From: Moniliella sp. 'wahieum'
Taxonomy: Eukaryota; Basidiomycota; Moniliellomycetes; Moniliellales; Moniliellaceae
Direction: 5' to 3'
Length of the DNA stretch: 64,000 bases
Assembly (NCBI GenBank): GCA_003971905.1
Contig: RSEE01000060.1
Coordinates: 186,001-250,000 of the forward strand
The notes below the pieces were generated by a model that worked only from the letters and a program-made list of their open reading frames with translations, did not search any database and was not told where the DNA came from. Below are positions 33,840 to 45,314 of this stretch, piece after piece (position 1 is the stretch's first letter; every line of letters starts with the position of its first letter). The position numbers and the translations under genes were made by a program.

Positions 33840-34620
33840 TGGCGAATCCGAACTGAGTTAGAGATCGTAAGGAGATGGGGTTACAAAATGGCCCGCTAGG
33901 GGGAAGAACAAGGAAGAAATGAAGTTATACAGAGGAACTTTAAGGAATCCACAAACAAAACCGTAGAAGAGGAAGGAATAAAAAGCCAAATGGCTCTCAA
34001 AGTGCAACAATCAAGTAGGGAAAGGTTTGAAAGGTTCCATAAGAACAGGAACAACCAAATACCAAACAAATCCAAAGCAAGGAGCAGATTCTCCGCCCTC
34101 TTCAGCACCAACGTAAAAATGCATGATGCATGACGCGTGACGGGAAATCTCGTAACGAGAACGAGAACGACGCCCGGATCAGGAAACGGACGTCGAGATC
34201 CGGCAGCTCAACTTAGAGCTCTCTTTTCACTTGCGTTCAAGACCATCAAAGGCCAATGATTCAAGTAGAACGAAATCAGAAATCAGTAGTAGTGTATAGT
34301 AGGAGGGCCTCCAAGCTCACCTACTACGCATCTCCCCTGCCGTACGGAAGGGACTCAATACCTTAGTCGCCCAGATCGAATAAGCAAACGTGCTGCGTTT
34401 CCGCGCAAATTAAACGGAGAGAGAGTAGACGGGTTGGTTAGACGAGCCAGCCCGCAGGGAGACCCGTAACACTTAACACTTAACACTGATGGTCTGTCAT
34501 GCATCGGCATATCATGGCTAGCCACGATCGGACTAGGTTGAGTTTGGGAACGAGCGCTGGGACCCGGGTTCGAGAGGCAAAGAGAGCGCATATTAGGTTC
34601 AGCTATATATAAGCTTTTCC
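33840..34620. other. Low-GC, purine-rich island
   Basis: Visibly AT-richer than anything else in the window, with long purine-rich runs on the plus strand (for example 33895-34110). One minus-strand frame (34111-33896) is hydrophobic but has no recognisable family. It could be decayed mobile DNA, a chromosomal landmark such as a centromere-proximal element, or simply untranscribed DNA. It ends near a TATATATAAGC at about 34603. Confidence 0.5.
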
Positions 34621-34644
34621 CAGTCTATAGTCCGTCTTTGCCCT

Positions 34645-34745
34645 TGACATGTGACATGGGACTTGGGACATGGGACATGGGACATGGGACATGGGACATG
34701 GGACATGGACATGGGACATGGGACATGGGACATGGGACATGGACA
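34645..34745 (+). repeat. GGGACAT 7-bp minisatellite
   Basis: About 13 tandem copies of GGGACAT, two of them with GG instead of GGG. The regular GGG runs separated by four bases are G-quadruplex-capable. The array lies at the right end of the low-GC island in a gene-free region, so unlike the hexamer arrays elsewhere it is non-coding. There are no spacers, so it is not a CRISPR array. Confidence 0.92.
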
Positions 34746-35440
34746 GTAGCCTGCCTCCCAAATATTGTTATGGCACTGATAGAGTACTCAGACTGAGTGC
34801 CGAGCGCTGAGCGTTGCCACCGGACTCTCGCGGTCTCGTCCCCCACAGCGCCGATAGAGCGCATGGCACCGAGATATATACAACCGAGCTATGCACTACC
34901 AGCTATAGATACCATCAGCAACCAACTGCCAACTACTGCTACTACTTCTGCATATAGCTTCCGGATTCATTGCAGAGGGGTTTGGATCTGTGGGTGCACC
35001 CAACTGTCCTCTCGGATCTCACACTCCTACTATACAATACACGCGTGTTGTACACACTTGCGTCGTACGCCCGGAAACGCCACCGCTTCTATAATATAGT
35101 AGTACGGTGCTTGTCCTGATAAGGTATCGTCGCGGCCTACTGGGTACCGCTAACGGGGGTCACCGGTCACATCGCACGCGGTTATAGTGTTAAGCTGGAG
35201 CCAGACGGCTCATATGGGCCCCGACCCATCGACGTCCCCCCCTTGCCTCCGATTCGAGGAGATCTGACATCGGAGGACTGTTCTATAGGGGTAGGATCGG
35301 TGGTAAAGGATCAATGGTAGAGGACCGGTGGTAGAGGATCGACGCGTAGTACTCGGTACAGATTCGGGCTTCTCACCCTCCCCAACCCGTTCTACAAGTT
35401 ACCTCAGTTGACTGAGTCCTGAGTACTAGTAGTACTGATC

Positions 35441-35718
35441 CCTAGCACTCGTACTATACTAACACGATAGCCTGCAGTGTACGGGGTTGGGTGCCTATCT
35501 ACCTACCAGTCCTACTCGTGCCCGTTGCCCGTTTGCCCCTTTACTTTGCTTCCCCTTGCTTCCCTCTCCTCCCCTTTCTGTCACAGCACATGATGAGAGC
35601 GATACATGCATAGCTTTCACGGGGACTGGACGCGAGCCAAGGCGGCGTGGACAAGACGTGGTACCGTGCCGTGCTGGAACCCAAGCCACGAACCGGAGCG
35701 GGAGGCCGAAAACTTATC
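35441..35718. other. 3' flank of RPN1
   Basis: Short pyrimidine-rich stretch (about 35530-35585) and no recognisable gene. RPN1 on the minus strand ends at 35719. Confidence 0.5.
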
Positions 35719-38700
35719 CTAAGTCATCTTGACATCCTCCTCGACCTGTTCAAACCCAGGGTTCTTGTGGAGGATGACAAACGTCTCCAACACCGACGCA
35801 TAGGACAAGTACTCTTCCGTCGCCATCTCCGCGCGGTCTTCCGTGTTCAACCGGACAGGCGTGTCGTGGGTCTGGAAACCCGAGATGGTACGTGGCGTAC
35901 CGGCTTGACCCGTCGTGTCCACCGCCTTGCCCACCCGCACCGACACGGGAAGCGGTACCAGTGCCTCGTCGTACGTGACCAAGAACCGAGGGTAGATCGC
36001 AGGCGCAAGTAGGTACAGCAAGTAACTTTCCCGTCCGACCGTAAACTCGGTACTGTCCAGCAGGCTACCAGCGTACCAATCAGCCCGGCTGACGCGGCGC
36101 GGCCCAACAGTTGTCGGTCGGTATGGAACGGGTTGATGTTCACAACCCCTTGCCCAATACCACCAAGCCCTGTGCCACCCGCGTGGCAAACAGCGCATTG
36201 GCCTGCGACGCATACCCAGCCAATTGCCGCAACAGTTGCGCCAGCTTGGCATTGTTCGTACCGCACCCAACAAAGCCCATGGCCAAAATCGCATTGATCG
36301 CCACATCCAGATCCGTGTCGTGGGTACTTGCTCAACGTATCAATCACTTCCGTCTGCGGATGCGACGCATAGAGCAATGCCAAGGCCAGCGGCACGGCAC
36401 GACGAATGCCCGCCTCACCATAGTGCATCAGATGCCGCAGTGCGCGCAACGACATGTCCGCCCCCACATCCTCCCCCATCGCTACCAACGCAATCCCAAA
36501 TACCGCGTAGGACTGGTACAGTTCCGCATTCGCGGCAGCGTCTTGTCCTCCTCATCCTCCTCTTCCTCCTCGCCAGCCCCGGCGCCGGCCGACTCGGACT
36601 TTTTCAGTGCATCGGCCGGGTTCTCAAGACACACGTGCAACAGCTTTTGAATCTTGAGCACGTTGCCCGTCCCGGCATACGCGGCGGCCTCGACCAGCAC
36701 CTCGGTTTGCCGGCCGATCGGATGTTCGACAATCTTGAGTGTTTCCAAGATGGCTTCATCGCGTCTTGCCGCGCCAAAAAGAGCAGCGCCAGCCCGGCTG
36801 AGAAGAAGCGGGACCACTTTGGAGTCCAAATCCTGTCGGAGCGGGTCAAGAGCGCATCCATCAATCCGGCACCGCCTCCTCGTGCGCCGAACCGGGCGCA
36901 ATGAACCCGATCGCCAAGGCGGCCAGACTGGCAACTTGCATTGAGTGCGAAGGGTCTTGAATCAACGGCAAAAGCGAGCCAGTGATAATGTCGTCCCGCT
37001 GCGAACCGGCATAGGCAATGGCCAATCCGATCACGGCACTCGCCTTGAGCGCATTGGAACTGCCCTCCAAATGCTCACTCAACAGAGCAAGCGGCGCATC
37101 CACCTCGGTCCGAATACCAGCATGCGTCAGACCCGTCGCAATCAATGCGCCGGCCTTGACGTATTCTTCACTGCTGTACGTGTACTTGTCCACCGCACTC
37201 AGGCCGCCTTCCGTGTCCCACAACATGCTCAATCCGAGCGATGCAGTGGCCGAGATCATGCCCTCGTCCTTGGTCTTGTAGATCCACGACTCGCCCTCCG
37301 GCGCGGCCGCCATCAACGGATCGTTCCCACATCCTGCATTGACAAACGCATTGACAAACGTGCGGGCCAAGTTGCCGCGGGCCGAATCGATGCCCGAGCT
37401 GAGCGCGGAACGGCCCGTATCGGGACCAAGGTACGACTTGTACACATCCTCAATCGTCTTGGGCTCAAACACATTCAGTTCCTTGGCAAACCAAATAAAC
37501 GTTTCCGATAGCTTGGTGTTGGAAATGCACTCGACCAGTTCCGTATCTTCGATCGGCGCGTCTTCCTCCTGCAACCCACTCAATCGGGATGTGGTTGCGA
37601 CCAAGAAGGAAGCCAAGTTGCTTGCGCATAATGGGCGACTTGGGCGCCCAAAAGTCTTCCTTGATCAACTCGCGATCGCCCATCCGAATGGCCACAATGA
37701 GCGCCTCGTTGAACGGTCGTGCGTGCACGCAGAATCGTATGCGCCGTCCGCAAAAATTGAACATCGTCCGGCGGGACCAGAAGCGAGACACACGAAAGCA
37801 TGTACCGGCACACACGGTCGTACGTCTGCTCGTCCACAAACGGAGGCAGCGCTCGATCGCCTCCAGCTCCAACAACAGATCCACCGCATCCGCCTCCGCA
37901 TTGTGCTTGAGCGAAAAGGGAACCACAAGAAGTGCCATGTCAAGCAGGTCTTGGTACGTTGCCGTGCTGGCCGTGGGGATGCGCTCCGACCCGGGCTCCG
38001 CAGAGTTCGCACCGGATTCCGTCGGCGGCACCGCGGCCGCAGGAACGCCCGTAGCTTTCTTGAGTGCTACCGCACCGGCACCATGTTCGCCCCGCTGAAC
38101 ACGCGAGTTGTACTCGTCCCCAATCTCGGCGGCGAGGTGGCGCATGTACTCGTGCCCCACACAACCGGGCTCGTTGGCATCCGTCTCGGGGCCAGTCTCG
38201 TTGGCTTGGGCATACGACTTGACAGCAGCAATGCGGAAAGCGAGTGTGTCGCGCGCCCGTTGTCCGAGTAGGTCATCGCCAACACCGATAAGATCTCAGC
38301 AAACAGCGCACGGTCCCGACTTGCCTCGGCCCAGTACGCATTGGCCTCTGGCGCAGCCTGTGGCTCCGTGCCAGCATACAACGCCTTCAGACGGGGGTAG
38401 TGCGGACGAAGAAACTTGAGGGGCTTGGGGACGCGACGTCATGGACGAAGTGGCGGTCCGAATGAGAGTACGAGCGATTCGAGTGCGGGACGGTAGAGCG
38501 TAGTAGCAGGCTCCGTCAACCGTTTCCACCACATCTCCAGCTCACCTCGAAGCGCCGCATCCTCCCTCCTTTCCTCCTCTTGCTCCTTCTTCTTGTTGGC
38601 AAGGTTGCGCAAGTTCGGGTCGCCTTCTTCCCCGGCTAGTCTCCTTGGCACGCTCAACTTCCTTCCTTCGCCTCGTCCGTCGGCGGCGGGTCGCGCGCGG

Positions 38701-38737
38701 GAACAGCAATCGACTCCTCCTCCGCAAATGGCGGCAT
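35719..38737 (-). CDS. RPN1: 26S proteasome regulatory subunit Rpn1 (PSMD2)
   Basis: Rpn1 is the large base subunit of the 19S particle and a docking site for ubiquitin receptors and Ubp6. The start at 38737 ([18 protein letters not shown]) leads into [15 protein letters not shown] and [14 protein letters not shown]...LYRPALESL, the conserved N-terminus. Then come [34 protein letters not shown], the central proteasome/cyclosome repeats (for example [74 protein letters not shown]) and [16 protein letters not shown]. The C-terminal frame ends [17 protein letters not shown], stop TAG 35719-35721. The span of about 1,006 codons equals typical Rpn1 length, so introns are few or absent. At least six single-base slips (for example near 36330, 36530, 36880, 37600, 38100 and 38430) interrupt it. 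Confidence 0.97.
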
Positions 38738-39547
38738 GGTCACTGGCTGGTGGTAGGGAAGAGCACCGCTTGTCCACTCGCCTACCCTCCCAGGTGGGGG
38801 CCAGCGGCGGCTTCGCGTGGCCAGCTGACGCGTCCGGCACTTTTCCGCCCCGCGGCGGAATGCACCCAGCGGGTTGCGCCCAAGCCAGTGAGCTGTCACC
38901 CGTCCGCACCCTCACCGCTCACTCGGTTCCGGAATGCCACTCAGGTGCTCACGTAATCACGCCTAATCCCCCGCCTCGCCTCTTCGATGGGAGCCCGGCG
39001 TAACGGCTCATGGTGAGCTCACCTTTGCTCAAGAACACGGAACGCCCAAAAGAACTACAAGACCCAAGTTAACCCCCCAGGGACACATAAGTCGGCAGGC
39101 GAAGCATAGAAACGAGGTTGGAGCGGAAACAAAAAGAGGGATCTATGGGTATGAAGAAGAGAATGTGTGGTGAACGGCACGGGCGTCTCCCGCGCGTCTC
39201 CATGTCCGTCAGGCGAGAGGCGGACAGAAGCGGTAGAGGGGCAAGGCGAATGAGGAGGAGACGAAATATGAAGAAAAAATGAAGGAAAATCAAGGTGCGA
39301 TCGATACAAGGACGCGCGCCCATCTGTATCTGAGGCTGGGCCCGTCGCGCACAAGAGCAGGGCCCAACATCAATCCCAAGCAGCCAAGCAACCATAGTAG
39401 CCAAGCAACCAAAGTAATCAAAGCAACCAGGCAAGCACAAGTGGCAAGGAAAAGAAAAGAAAAGAAACAGATGGCGACGTGCAAGCACAGCGGGGGGGAA
39501 TCAATGCAACGGTATTTATCGCCACACAGGGAACACGATGAAGGGGC
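38738..39547. other. Intergenic: RPN1 upstream and MAG1 3' region
   Basis: Contains CCAAGCAACCAAAGTAATCAAAGC-like degenerate repeats (about 39375-39440) and A-rich runs with AAAAGAAAAG (about 39448-39470), likely the 3' UTR of the MAG1-like gene. No gene was recognised. Confidence 0.45.
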
Positions 39548-40874
39548 TTAGAACAGCGTCACACCGGCCACCAGGGCCGCGGTGAAGACCAAGGCCGAGC
39601 CGAGGTAGGACGTACGCCCAGCAGCAGGGGACTTGCTGGTGGACGAAGAGCCACCGGCGGCGGCACTGCCACTGGCACTGGCACTTGCGCCGTGGGATTT
39701 GGACGCACCGGCCGAGTGGCTGTGGGACGAGGGTGCGACATAGCCTACACCCAGCAACCCGTTCTTGATGGAGGATGCGGTGGTGCAGGCGCTCGGAGTG
39801 GGGTACGAGTACGGCGCCGAAGGCGTAACCTGATCCGACTGTGCATTTTGGAACGAGTAGGCAGTAGCTCCGACAGTGTAGATGCCCGAAAAGTACTGCT
39901 GGAACGTAGAGGTGGAACCGTCGGGTTGCGGGTACAGGCCAGGAGGGTACGCAGCATCCGCCTCGCACGACTCGAACGTACCAGCGGTAAGCGGCAGCTG
40001 GGCCATGACAAACGAACATCCCATCTCGTCTAGCGTGTGCTGGCACTCAACCGTCGGAGTGGCCTGGTCTGAACCGGCAATGCACACACGGAAGCAGATC
40101 TCCGAGGAGGAAATGTAGTTCATCCACTCCTCGTAAAACACATCCGTCTTGCCGTCCACAATGTTGGACGTGACATTGCCACCGACTGGGTTGCCCATGT
40201 TGGTCGCACCGTGCGGGTCAAGCTCTCCGCCCGAGTCGCCGGGGCGAGGTTGATGTTGGTAAAGTCGCCCAGCGCATAGAGCTGGATGTAAAGCGGCGTC
40301 TTGACAAACTGAACCGCCGTCACGGTTCCGTCGGGCTACAGGGCACAGGCACCAGTCAGCAGCAGCAATAAGAAGAAGCAGGCGGGGGGGAAAACGTACG
40401 ATGACACGGGCATTGTTACGTTGCTTGGTGCAGTAGGCAACCGTGGTCTGTTCCAGGTCACCGAGGGTGTCGGTGTTGTTGAGGGGAGAGGGACCAAAGG
40501 TGCACCAGTCGTCAATGGAGTTGAGCGTGGCCAGACGGGCGTCGGAGGACTGGTTGAGAGGCGTGTTGAGCGAAGGCTTGTCGGGTTGGTCGGGCCGTTC
40601 TTGCCGCGGCCCTGGACGCCAAGTAGGTGTTGCTGGGTGTGCCGTAGGAGAACGGAGGCGGGCTGGCGGTGGACCAGATGCCGGCCGAGCTGGACTTCTG
40701 GGCACTGGAGGGCAGGGGCATGGTAGTCACTACGCTCACCGACGTCTTGGCCGCACGGCGTTCGAAGGCCGGGGTGGCGGCGGGGTGGTTGTTGCCGCGG
40801 TAAACGAGGGTGTGGGCAGAGGCACTGCTGACTGCAGCGAGAGCTGCGACGAGAGACGCGCCAGCGAGGTGCAT
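39548..40874 (-). CDS. Macrophage-activating-glycoprotein (MAG1)-like GPI-anchored surface protein
   Basis: A secreted, probably GPI-anchored cell-surface protein related to the basidiomycete MAG1 family. Its biochemical role is unknown. The start at 40874 gives a signal peptide (MHLAGASLVAALAAVSSASA). Family blocks follow: LNSIDDWCTFGPSPLNNTD, EQTTVAYCTKQRNNARVI, then an intron at 40336-40399 (GTACGT...TGTAG), DGTVTAVQFVKTPLYIQL, GGELDPHGATNMGNPVGG, SSEICFRVCIAGS, TVECQHTLDEMGC and FESCEADAAYPPGLYP. The Cys pattern (WC, YC, CFRVC, CQH, GC, SC) fits. The C-terminal part is Ser/Ala/His-rich, ending in a hydrophobic GPI-type tail (SALVFTAALVAGVTLF, stop 39548). Two slips are visible, near 40220 and 40610. 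The gene is named for immune activation by a fungal surface glycoprotein and is not a toxin. Confidence 0.86.
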
Positions 40875-42847
40875 GATGGAGAGCAGGGGCAGGGATGGAG
40901 AGATGTTGATGGAGGAAAGGGGAGAGGAGAGGTGGGCGGGAGAGGTGGTGCTGGGTGGCATCGGAGAGGGCAGCGCAGGCCAAGTGTGGCTGGGAGTAGA
41001 ATGTGGATTCTTCCAGAGTGCCTGGCAGCGATGGCTGATGGCTGGTGGATGATCGATAATGGATACTCGATACGGGCTAATCGCATGGCAGGGTTACCTA
41101 GTAACTAGTAACTAGTAGCCCTCCACCCTGCCACGGACGCCTTGCCGCGCGCAGACGCATCTGCTTGCACCGGCGCCACGCCCACTGGCGCTGTGCGCTG
41201 TGGCGGTGGCCATGGTTTATGCATTCTGGCTGGCCGTGGCAGGCGGTGGCTGTGGCTGGTGGGCCGGGGCAGCAGGCAGGGCGCCGGTGTGGGGCTTGCG
41301 TGGCCTGGCGCGGCCCGAGAAGCCGCGTGGCAGATCGAGGCCCACGCGCACTTGCCCTGCGCCCCCCGCCCCTTCCACCCTGGCTGGGCGCACGCCCTGC
41401 CTGGGCCCCGTGGCGTCACTCCCCCCGCGCCTCGCCGCTCTCGGCCCTCGCTGATCCGATCATCCCGTGTGGAGCCGTCACGCGTCATGCATCATCCCTC
41501 ATCCATCCCAGATTCAGCTCGAGCTCGTTCAAGCCGATCTAGCAGACGGGAGTGCGCGCTAGTCGAATCCACGTTGCAAACTCATACTCATCGCTACTGG
41601 CGAATCGCTAATCGCGCAGCGAGCTAGCCCCGTCGCACCCACCGCAGCAAGCGCTACAAACAAGGCACGCCTCCAACCCCTTTCCTCCCTCCTGGGCCGA
41701 GGCAGGTACGTGCGTACGCAGCCGGCGACCCTTCTCGCGCGAACGGCTCTGGTGCATGGCTGCCTGTGGCTGCGCGCCCGCAGTCGTGGTCGCCGCCTCG
41801 CGCATCCTCCCCGCTTCCGCAAGCAGGACAGCATGCGTCACGCATCACTCGGTGTTGTGCATTGCACCTGTTCGCGCCGCGCAGCATAGTGCCTCGCATG
41901 CCCTAGCTGGCCCCACTCTGCCCTCTCAGAATTCCAGAGCTGTGTCGCGCGTATTCGGCTCCCCAGCGCCCCAGCCCACCTTGCCTCTCAGCTTTCCTCG
42001 TCGGTCACCTCCAGCCCGACCGCCATATGCCCCACTCAGCCACCCCCCCCTCCACCAGTGGCGAGTGACGAGTGATCGACCACCTTCTGTCTGCTAGCAG
42101 TCTTCCCCTGCCCCCCGCACGGAGAGCCCACGGCCTCTTTGCAATGAAAGCCTCTGGTCAAAGGTCAAAAGAACCGGGACACGAACGGACAGGCGGGACA
42201 CCTTGGTTAGCAAAGTGACGATCAGCCAAGTGCGGGCGCACAGTGCCCGGTGTGGAGGTATGGGACGATGATGCACATACTCTCCCTGTGATAAGATGGG
42301 GCAGGGACGAGCAATTCCCGAACCGTGCCCATCATAGTCATCAGGAACTCCCCTCAGCTACTCTTGTAAGTAGCTGGTCGTCGGCTTCTACTTGTCCTAC
42401 TTCGAAGCCTAAGGCCTCCTTTGGTCTCATCCGCTTCACCGATCATTGAATATTGACTCGTAAGCCAAGCGAAACATCGTGGTCCAATGCCCTCTTCCCT
42501 GTCCTCCCGCTCTTTGGTCGTTCTGCAGCACGGTTGCCGCTCAGAAAGTAACGTTGTAGCGTCCGCGCGTATCCGCTAATCTCTCCGAGAGTGACAACTA
42601 TCCCATTCATCGATCATCAGTCGGCCTCAGGCCCTGAGGCCTGAGGCAGGTCTGATCCCCCCAACACTGACCTCATTGACCGTTGTCTCTACAATCTTGA
42701 TTTGACTCAGTACTCATACCCCTAGGTTCCCCCATCGCCAAACACCAATCAACACTGACCCACTCTGCATCCGCCAGCACGCCCATCAAACTCTGGACCA
42801 CCAGCAGTTGCGTGCACAGGAAGGACCGCACCAGCCTGTGTCACCCC
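40875..42847. other. Gene-poor stretch
   Basis: ACTAGTAACTAGTA repeats at about 41097-41118 match those at 33.36 kb. The rest is GC-rich to 42.1 kb and then less so. Several frames on both strands (for example minus 41834-41559, plus 41142-41627) lack any family resemblance. CTCAGTACTCA occurs at 42706-42716. Perfect GCCTCAGGCCCTGAGGCCTGAGGC (about 42614-42645) is a palindromic cluster. No gene is called. Confidence 0.5.
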
Positions 42848-43664
42848 TCACAAGAGCCCGAAAACCATACTGAATTGATCGTACCAAGGACCGCATGCTT
42901 GACAGCCCCACGTACTCCTAAACCAAGCGTCGGACGTACCCAGGGCCGAACCGGCATGTGCATCAGTCGTCACTCGCTCGGACCCAGACCGGAGGTTAGC
43001 TAGGCCATAGGTTAGGCCGTCGCTTGGGTTGGGAAGGGTGGGCGTGGCGGGCCTGCATCCGATGGGCCAAGACAATTGGCGCGATCCGGCCGGCTGTAGC
43101 CCACCGCCCTCTGCCCCAGCCGGAAGCGTCGACTCGTTCCGAATCACACTGCCAATCGACATGAAAGCTAGCCAAGCATCCTGCACCGTCAGTCCCGTCC
43201 GAGTTGCCGAGTACCCGGGCAGTACTCAAGGTACCCGGCGTATCCGGTATCCGCCCCCTCCCCCCCCCACGACCGAAAGAACGAAAGAACGAGGGAACGA
43301 AGTACGTACCCAAACGTAGCTGCTGACGTGCCCATGAACTGGCAGAGCGTAGCCATCGCCCCGCGAGGCCCAGGACCAGCGCTGTTTCCCCCCGCGTCCA
43401 TCGCACCCCCGTACCCCAAACACCCAAAACACACAAAAGTCAGCTCTTCCCCGCGCAGTCTACCCCCTCGCAAAAGAACACGCGAAAGGTGGGGGTACCG
43501 GTTACCGGTTATGGAGGACGTACCGCATGATCTGCAGGAACCCGCCAATGAACCCAATTGTCAACCCCACTCCACCACCCATCATCGCGCCATCCCTAGC
43601 TTTGCCAAAAGGTGGGCTGCACAGGCTGCTGCTGCTGCTGCTGCACCTGCTGCGCGTTGGACAT
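42848..43664 (-). CDS. Mgr2/ROMO1-family mitochondrial inner-membrane protein
   Basis: Mgr2 is the small lateral gatekeeper of the TIM23 translocase (human ROMO1). From Met 43664 a Gln-rich lead (MSNAQQV, then a six-Gln run, PVQPTFW) is followed, after one slip, by GMARDGAMMGGGVGLTIGFI and GGFLQIMR, the first Gly-rich transmembrane helix. Two introns follow (first donor GTACGTCC about 43520, second GTACGT about 43315). They separate AGPGPRGAMATLCQFMGTSA plus ATFG (about 43385-43320) and AFMSIGSVIRNE (about 43170), which are the conserved second helix and IGSVIR end. Known family members stop soon after this motif. Here the frame stays open to 42848, so either the C-terminus is extended or a slip hides the real stop near 43100. 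The poly-Gln is unusual for the family. Confidence 0.85.
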
Positions 43665-44431
43665 GTTGGCGATGGAGTGGGTGCACTGAGTACTCGAGTA
43701 CTGAGTGTACTGAGTTCAGGACTGTAGTTCAGTATTGAGCACCTGAGTACTGAGTAGTCTTGGAACCAACCGGCTTGGCCTCTGGGGCCTGAGCCTCAGG
43801 GCGGATTCTCAGGGTCGGCTTGTCAGATCTCAAGCATCTGCCGCCTCCCTCCTTGCCCCCCGCCTCCCCCACATGGGCCGAAATCAGAGCGAATCATGCG
43901 GGCGGAACGAGGGGCAGAACAAGGGGCGGAACTCTCCGTGTTGCCCCCACAAGCTGTTTTGGACCCGGTCCCCACCCTTGAGGCGTGACGCGTGACGCAC
44001 GCTCCAAGCTTTCAAGCACTCAAATTCTACATTTCAAACATCACACCATGACGTCACGCAGCTAGCCCAGTAGCCCGCAGATTCGATCCCCCCCATCGCG
44101 ACACGGCCTGTACTTGCAATTTCAACAGCTTCCCTCTTGCCCCACAACTCGGGGAACCCCTCCCCCCGCAGGGGGAGGATCGATGATCGATGATCGATGT
44201 CGATGAAGCTGGAAGATCCGTCAGTTGCCACAACGAACAGCAGTCTCCCGTTTGCCCCGTCCTCCATCTCGCCCTCGACGTGGGAATCCCCCCCCCCCAC
44301 CTCCATCGGACCATCTCCTGCCACAGTGGGTGATCACATGACGTAGGATGTCACTCGTTCCTGTGCTGGACCATGGTGCATGGTGCATGGTGCCTTCCTC
44401 GTCGCGTTGAAGAGCCTCTTCCAGCTCCCAA
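43665..44431. other. Intergenic with TGAGTACTCA-type cluster
   Basis: Immediately upstream of Mgr2, 43686-43757 carries six overlapping AGTACTGAGT/ACTCGAGTACTGAG half-palindromes. A GATCGATGATCGATGATCGA repeat is at about 44177-44198 and C-runs at about 44290-44299. The frames at 44034-44324 (minus) are not convincing. Confidence 0.55.
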
Positions 44432-44662
44432 CTAAACCTGGAAGAGTTCATGCTCCCCCCTCCCCCCCGTAGTGTCGTCCTTATGTTCCAGGATTGTATT
44501 GGAGGCATCTTGCACGACAGGTCGACCCACATCAACTTTTTCCCGGGCCGTACCCGCGTCACGGACCGTCTGCCGCATTTCGGTCGCTTTCTTCCGTCCG
44601 ACTGGCTCGGGTACCAAGCGCACCAGCGGCTTTTGGCCTGCCACATCTGCTTCGTCCGCCAT
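44432..44662 (-). CDS. Possible small hypothetical protein
   Basis: A 76-residue minus-strand frame starts MADEADVAGQKPLVRLVPEP and continues with a charged helical part (KKATEMRQTVRDAGTAREKV, then VVQDASNTILEHKDD). The composition is protein-like and unlike the simple-sequence frames nearby, but I do not recognise a family and the last residues run into a G-rich tract. It could be a small gene or the exon of a longer spliced one. Confidence 0.3.
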   Translation of the reverse strand: MADEADVAGQKPLVRLVPEPVGRKKATEMRQTVRDAGTAREKVDVGRPVVQDASNTILEHKDDTTGGRGEHELFQV

Positions 44663-45314
44663 GTCAGGCGGAGGCTACGGGCCTGAGCCCAGCTACGCGG
44701 GTACGCGGGTATGCGGTGCCGGCTTGGTTCGTCACGACAGTGGGCAAGCTATGTCGCTCTGCTCACGCCTCGGCTAACGCGCCACCACTGGCTGGGGGAA
44801 CCTAAGGTGCAACCCCCGCCACTAGCTGGAGATAACGATAACCCTTACGCAGCAACCGCAACTGCAACCGCAACCGCATACGGATACAATCCGGCGCCCA
44901 GGGTTCTCCATCTCCTGGACTGGGCTCTTCTGCTCTCCTTCTCATCTCTTACTAGTGATCTCACCTCTAACTTGTCTCTTGCCACTTCTGACGTCTAGAA
45001 TCTCAGGCCGTTTTCAACCAGTCTCTGTCCCCTTACTGCGTGCTAACCCTATACCCACCACGCACATAACGAATGGGCTATTGGACACATTGGTAGAGGC
45101 AAAGGTAGTTCCACAGTCATAGGCAGGCCAGGACGAACCCACGCAGCCATGTCCAGCAATCACAAAGAGGCAGCAAACAAAGGCTAATAAGTAGAATGGT
45201 GCCCATCCCCAACCCAAGGGTTGGATTGGATTGGACTGGACTGGATTGGAATGAAATGGAATGGATTGGAGTGGAGTGGGGGTGGGGGGTGGATGTGGAT
45301 GGGAGGAGGGGCAG
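44663..45314. other. Intergenic, PEX11 3' flank
   Basis: Contains GCAACCGCAACTGCAACCGCAACCG-type repeats (about 44851-44876) and degenerate GGATTGGACTGGACTGG repeats (about 45218-45275). No gene is recognised. Confidence 0.5.

Larger units (their letters stand above)
32801..35440. repeat. Gene-poor stretch with a dispersed TGAGTACTCA palindrome
   Basis: Copies or near-copies of TGAGTACTCA / CTCAGTACTCAG occur at 32801-32810, 32813-32825, 32871-32886, 33546-33558, 33792-33818, 34782-34800 and 35403-35438. No convincing gene lies in this interval. ACTAGTAACTAGT palindromes sit at about 33351-33373. The same motif recurs outside, for example at 42704-42717, 43686-43757 and 57834-57846. Confidence 0.7.

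Noticed and set aside
34645-34745. Possible CRISPR array
   Set aside because: Seven-base units are directly abutting with no spacers, and the genome is eukaryotic. It is a minisatellite.
39069-39488. Minus-strand frame rich in Leu/Phe/Cys, suggesting a membrane protein
   Set aside because: It is the antisense of AAG/GAA-rich and CAAGCAACC-type low-complexity DNA and begins beyond the MAG1 stop, so it is more likely untranslated sequence.
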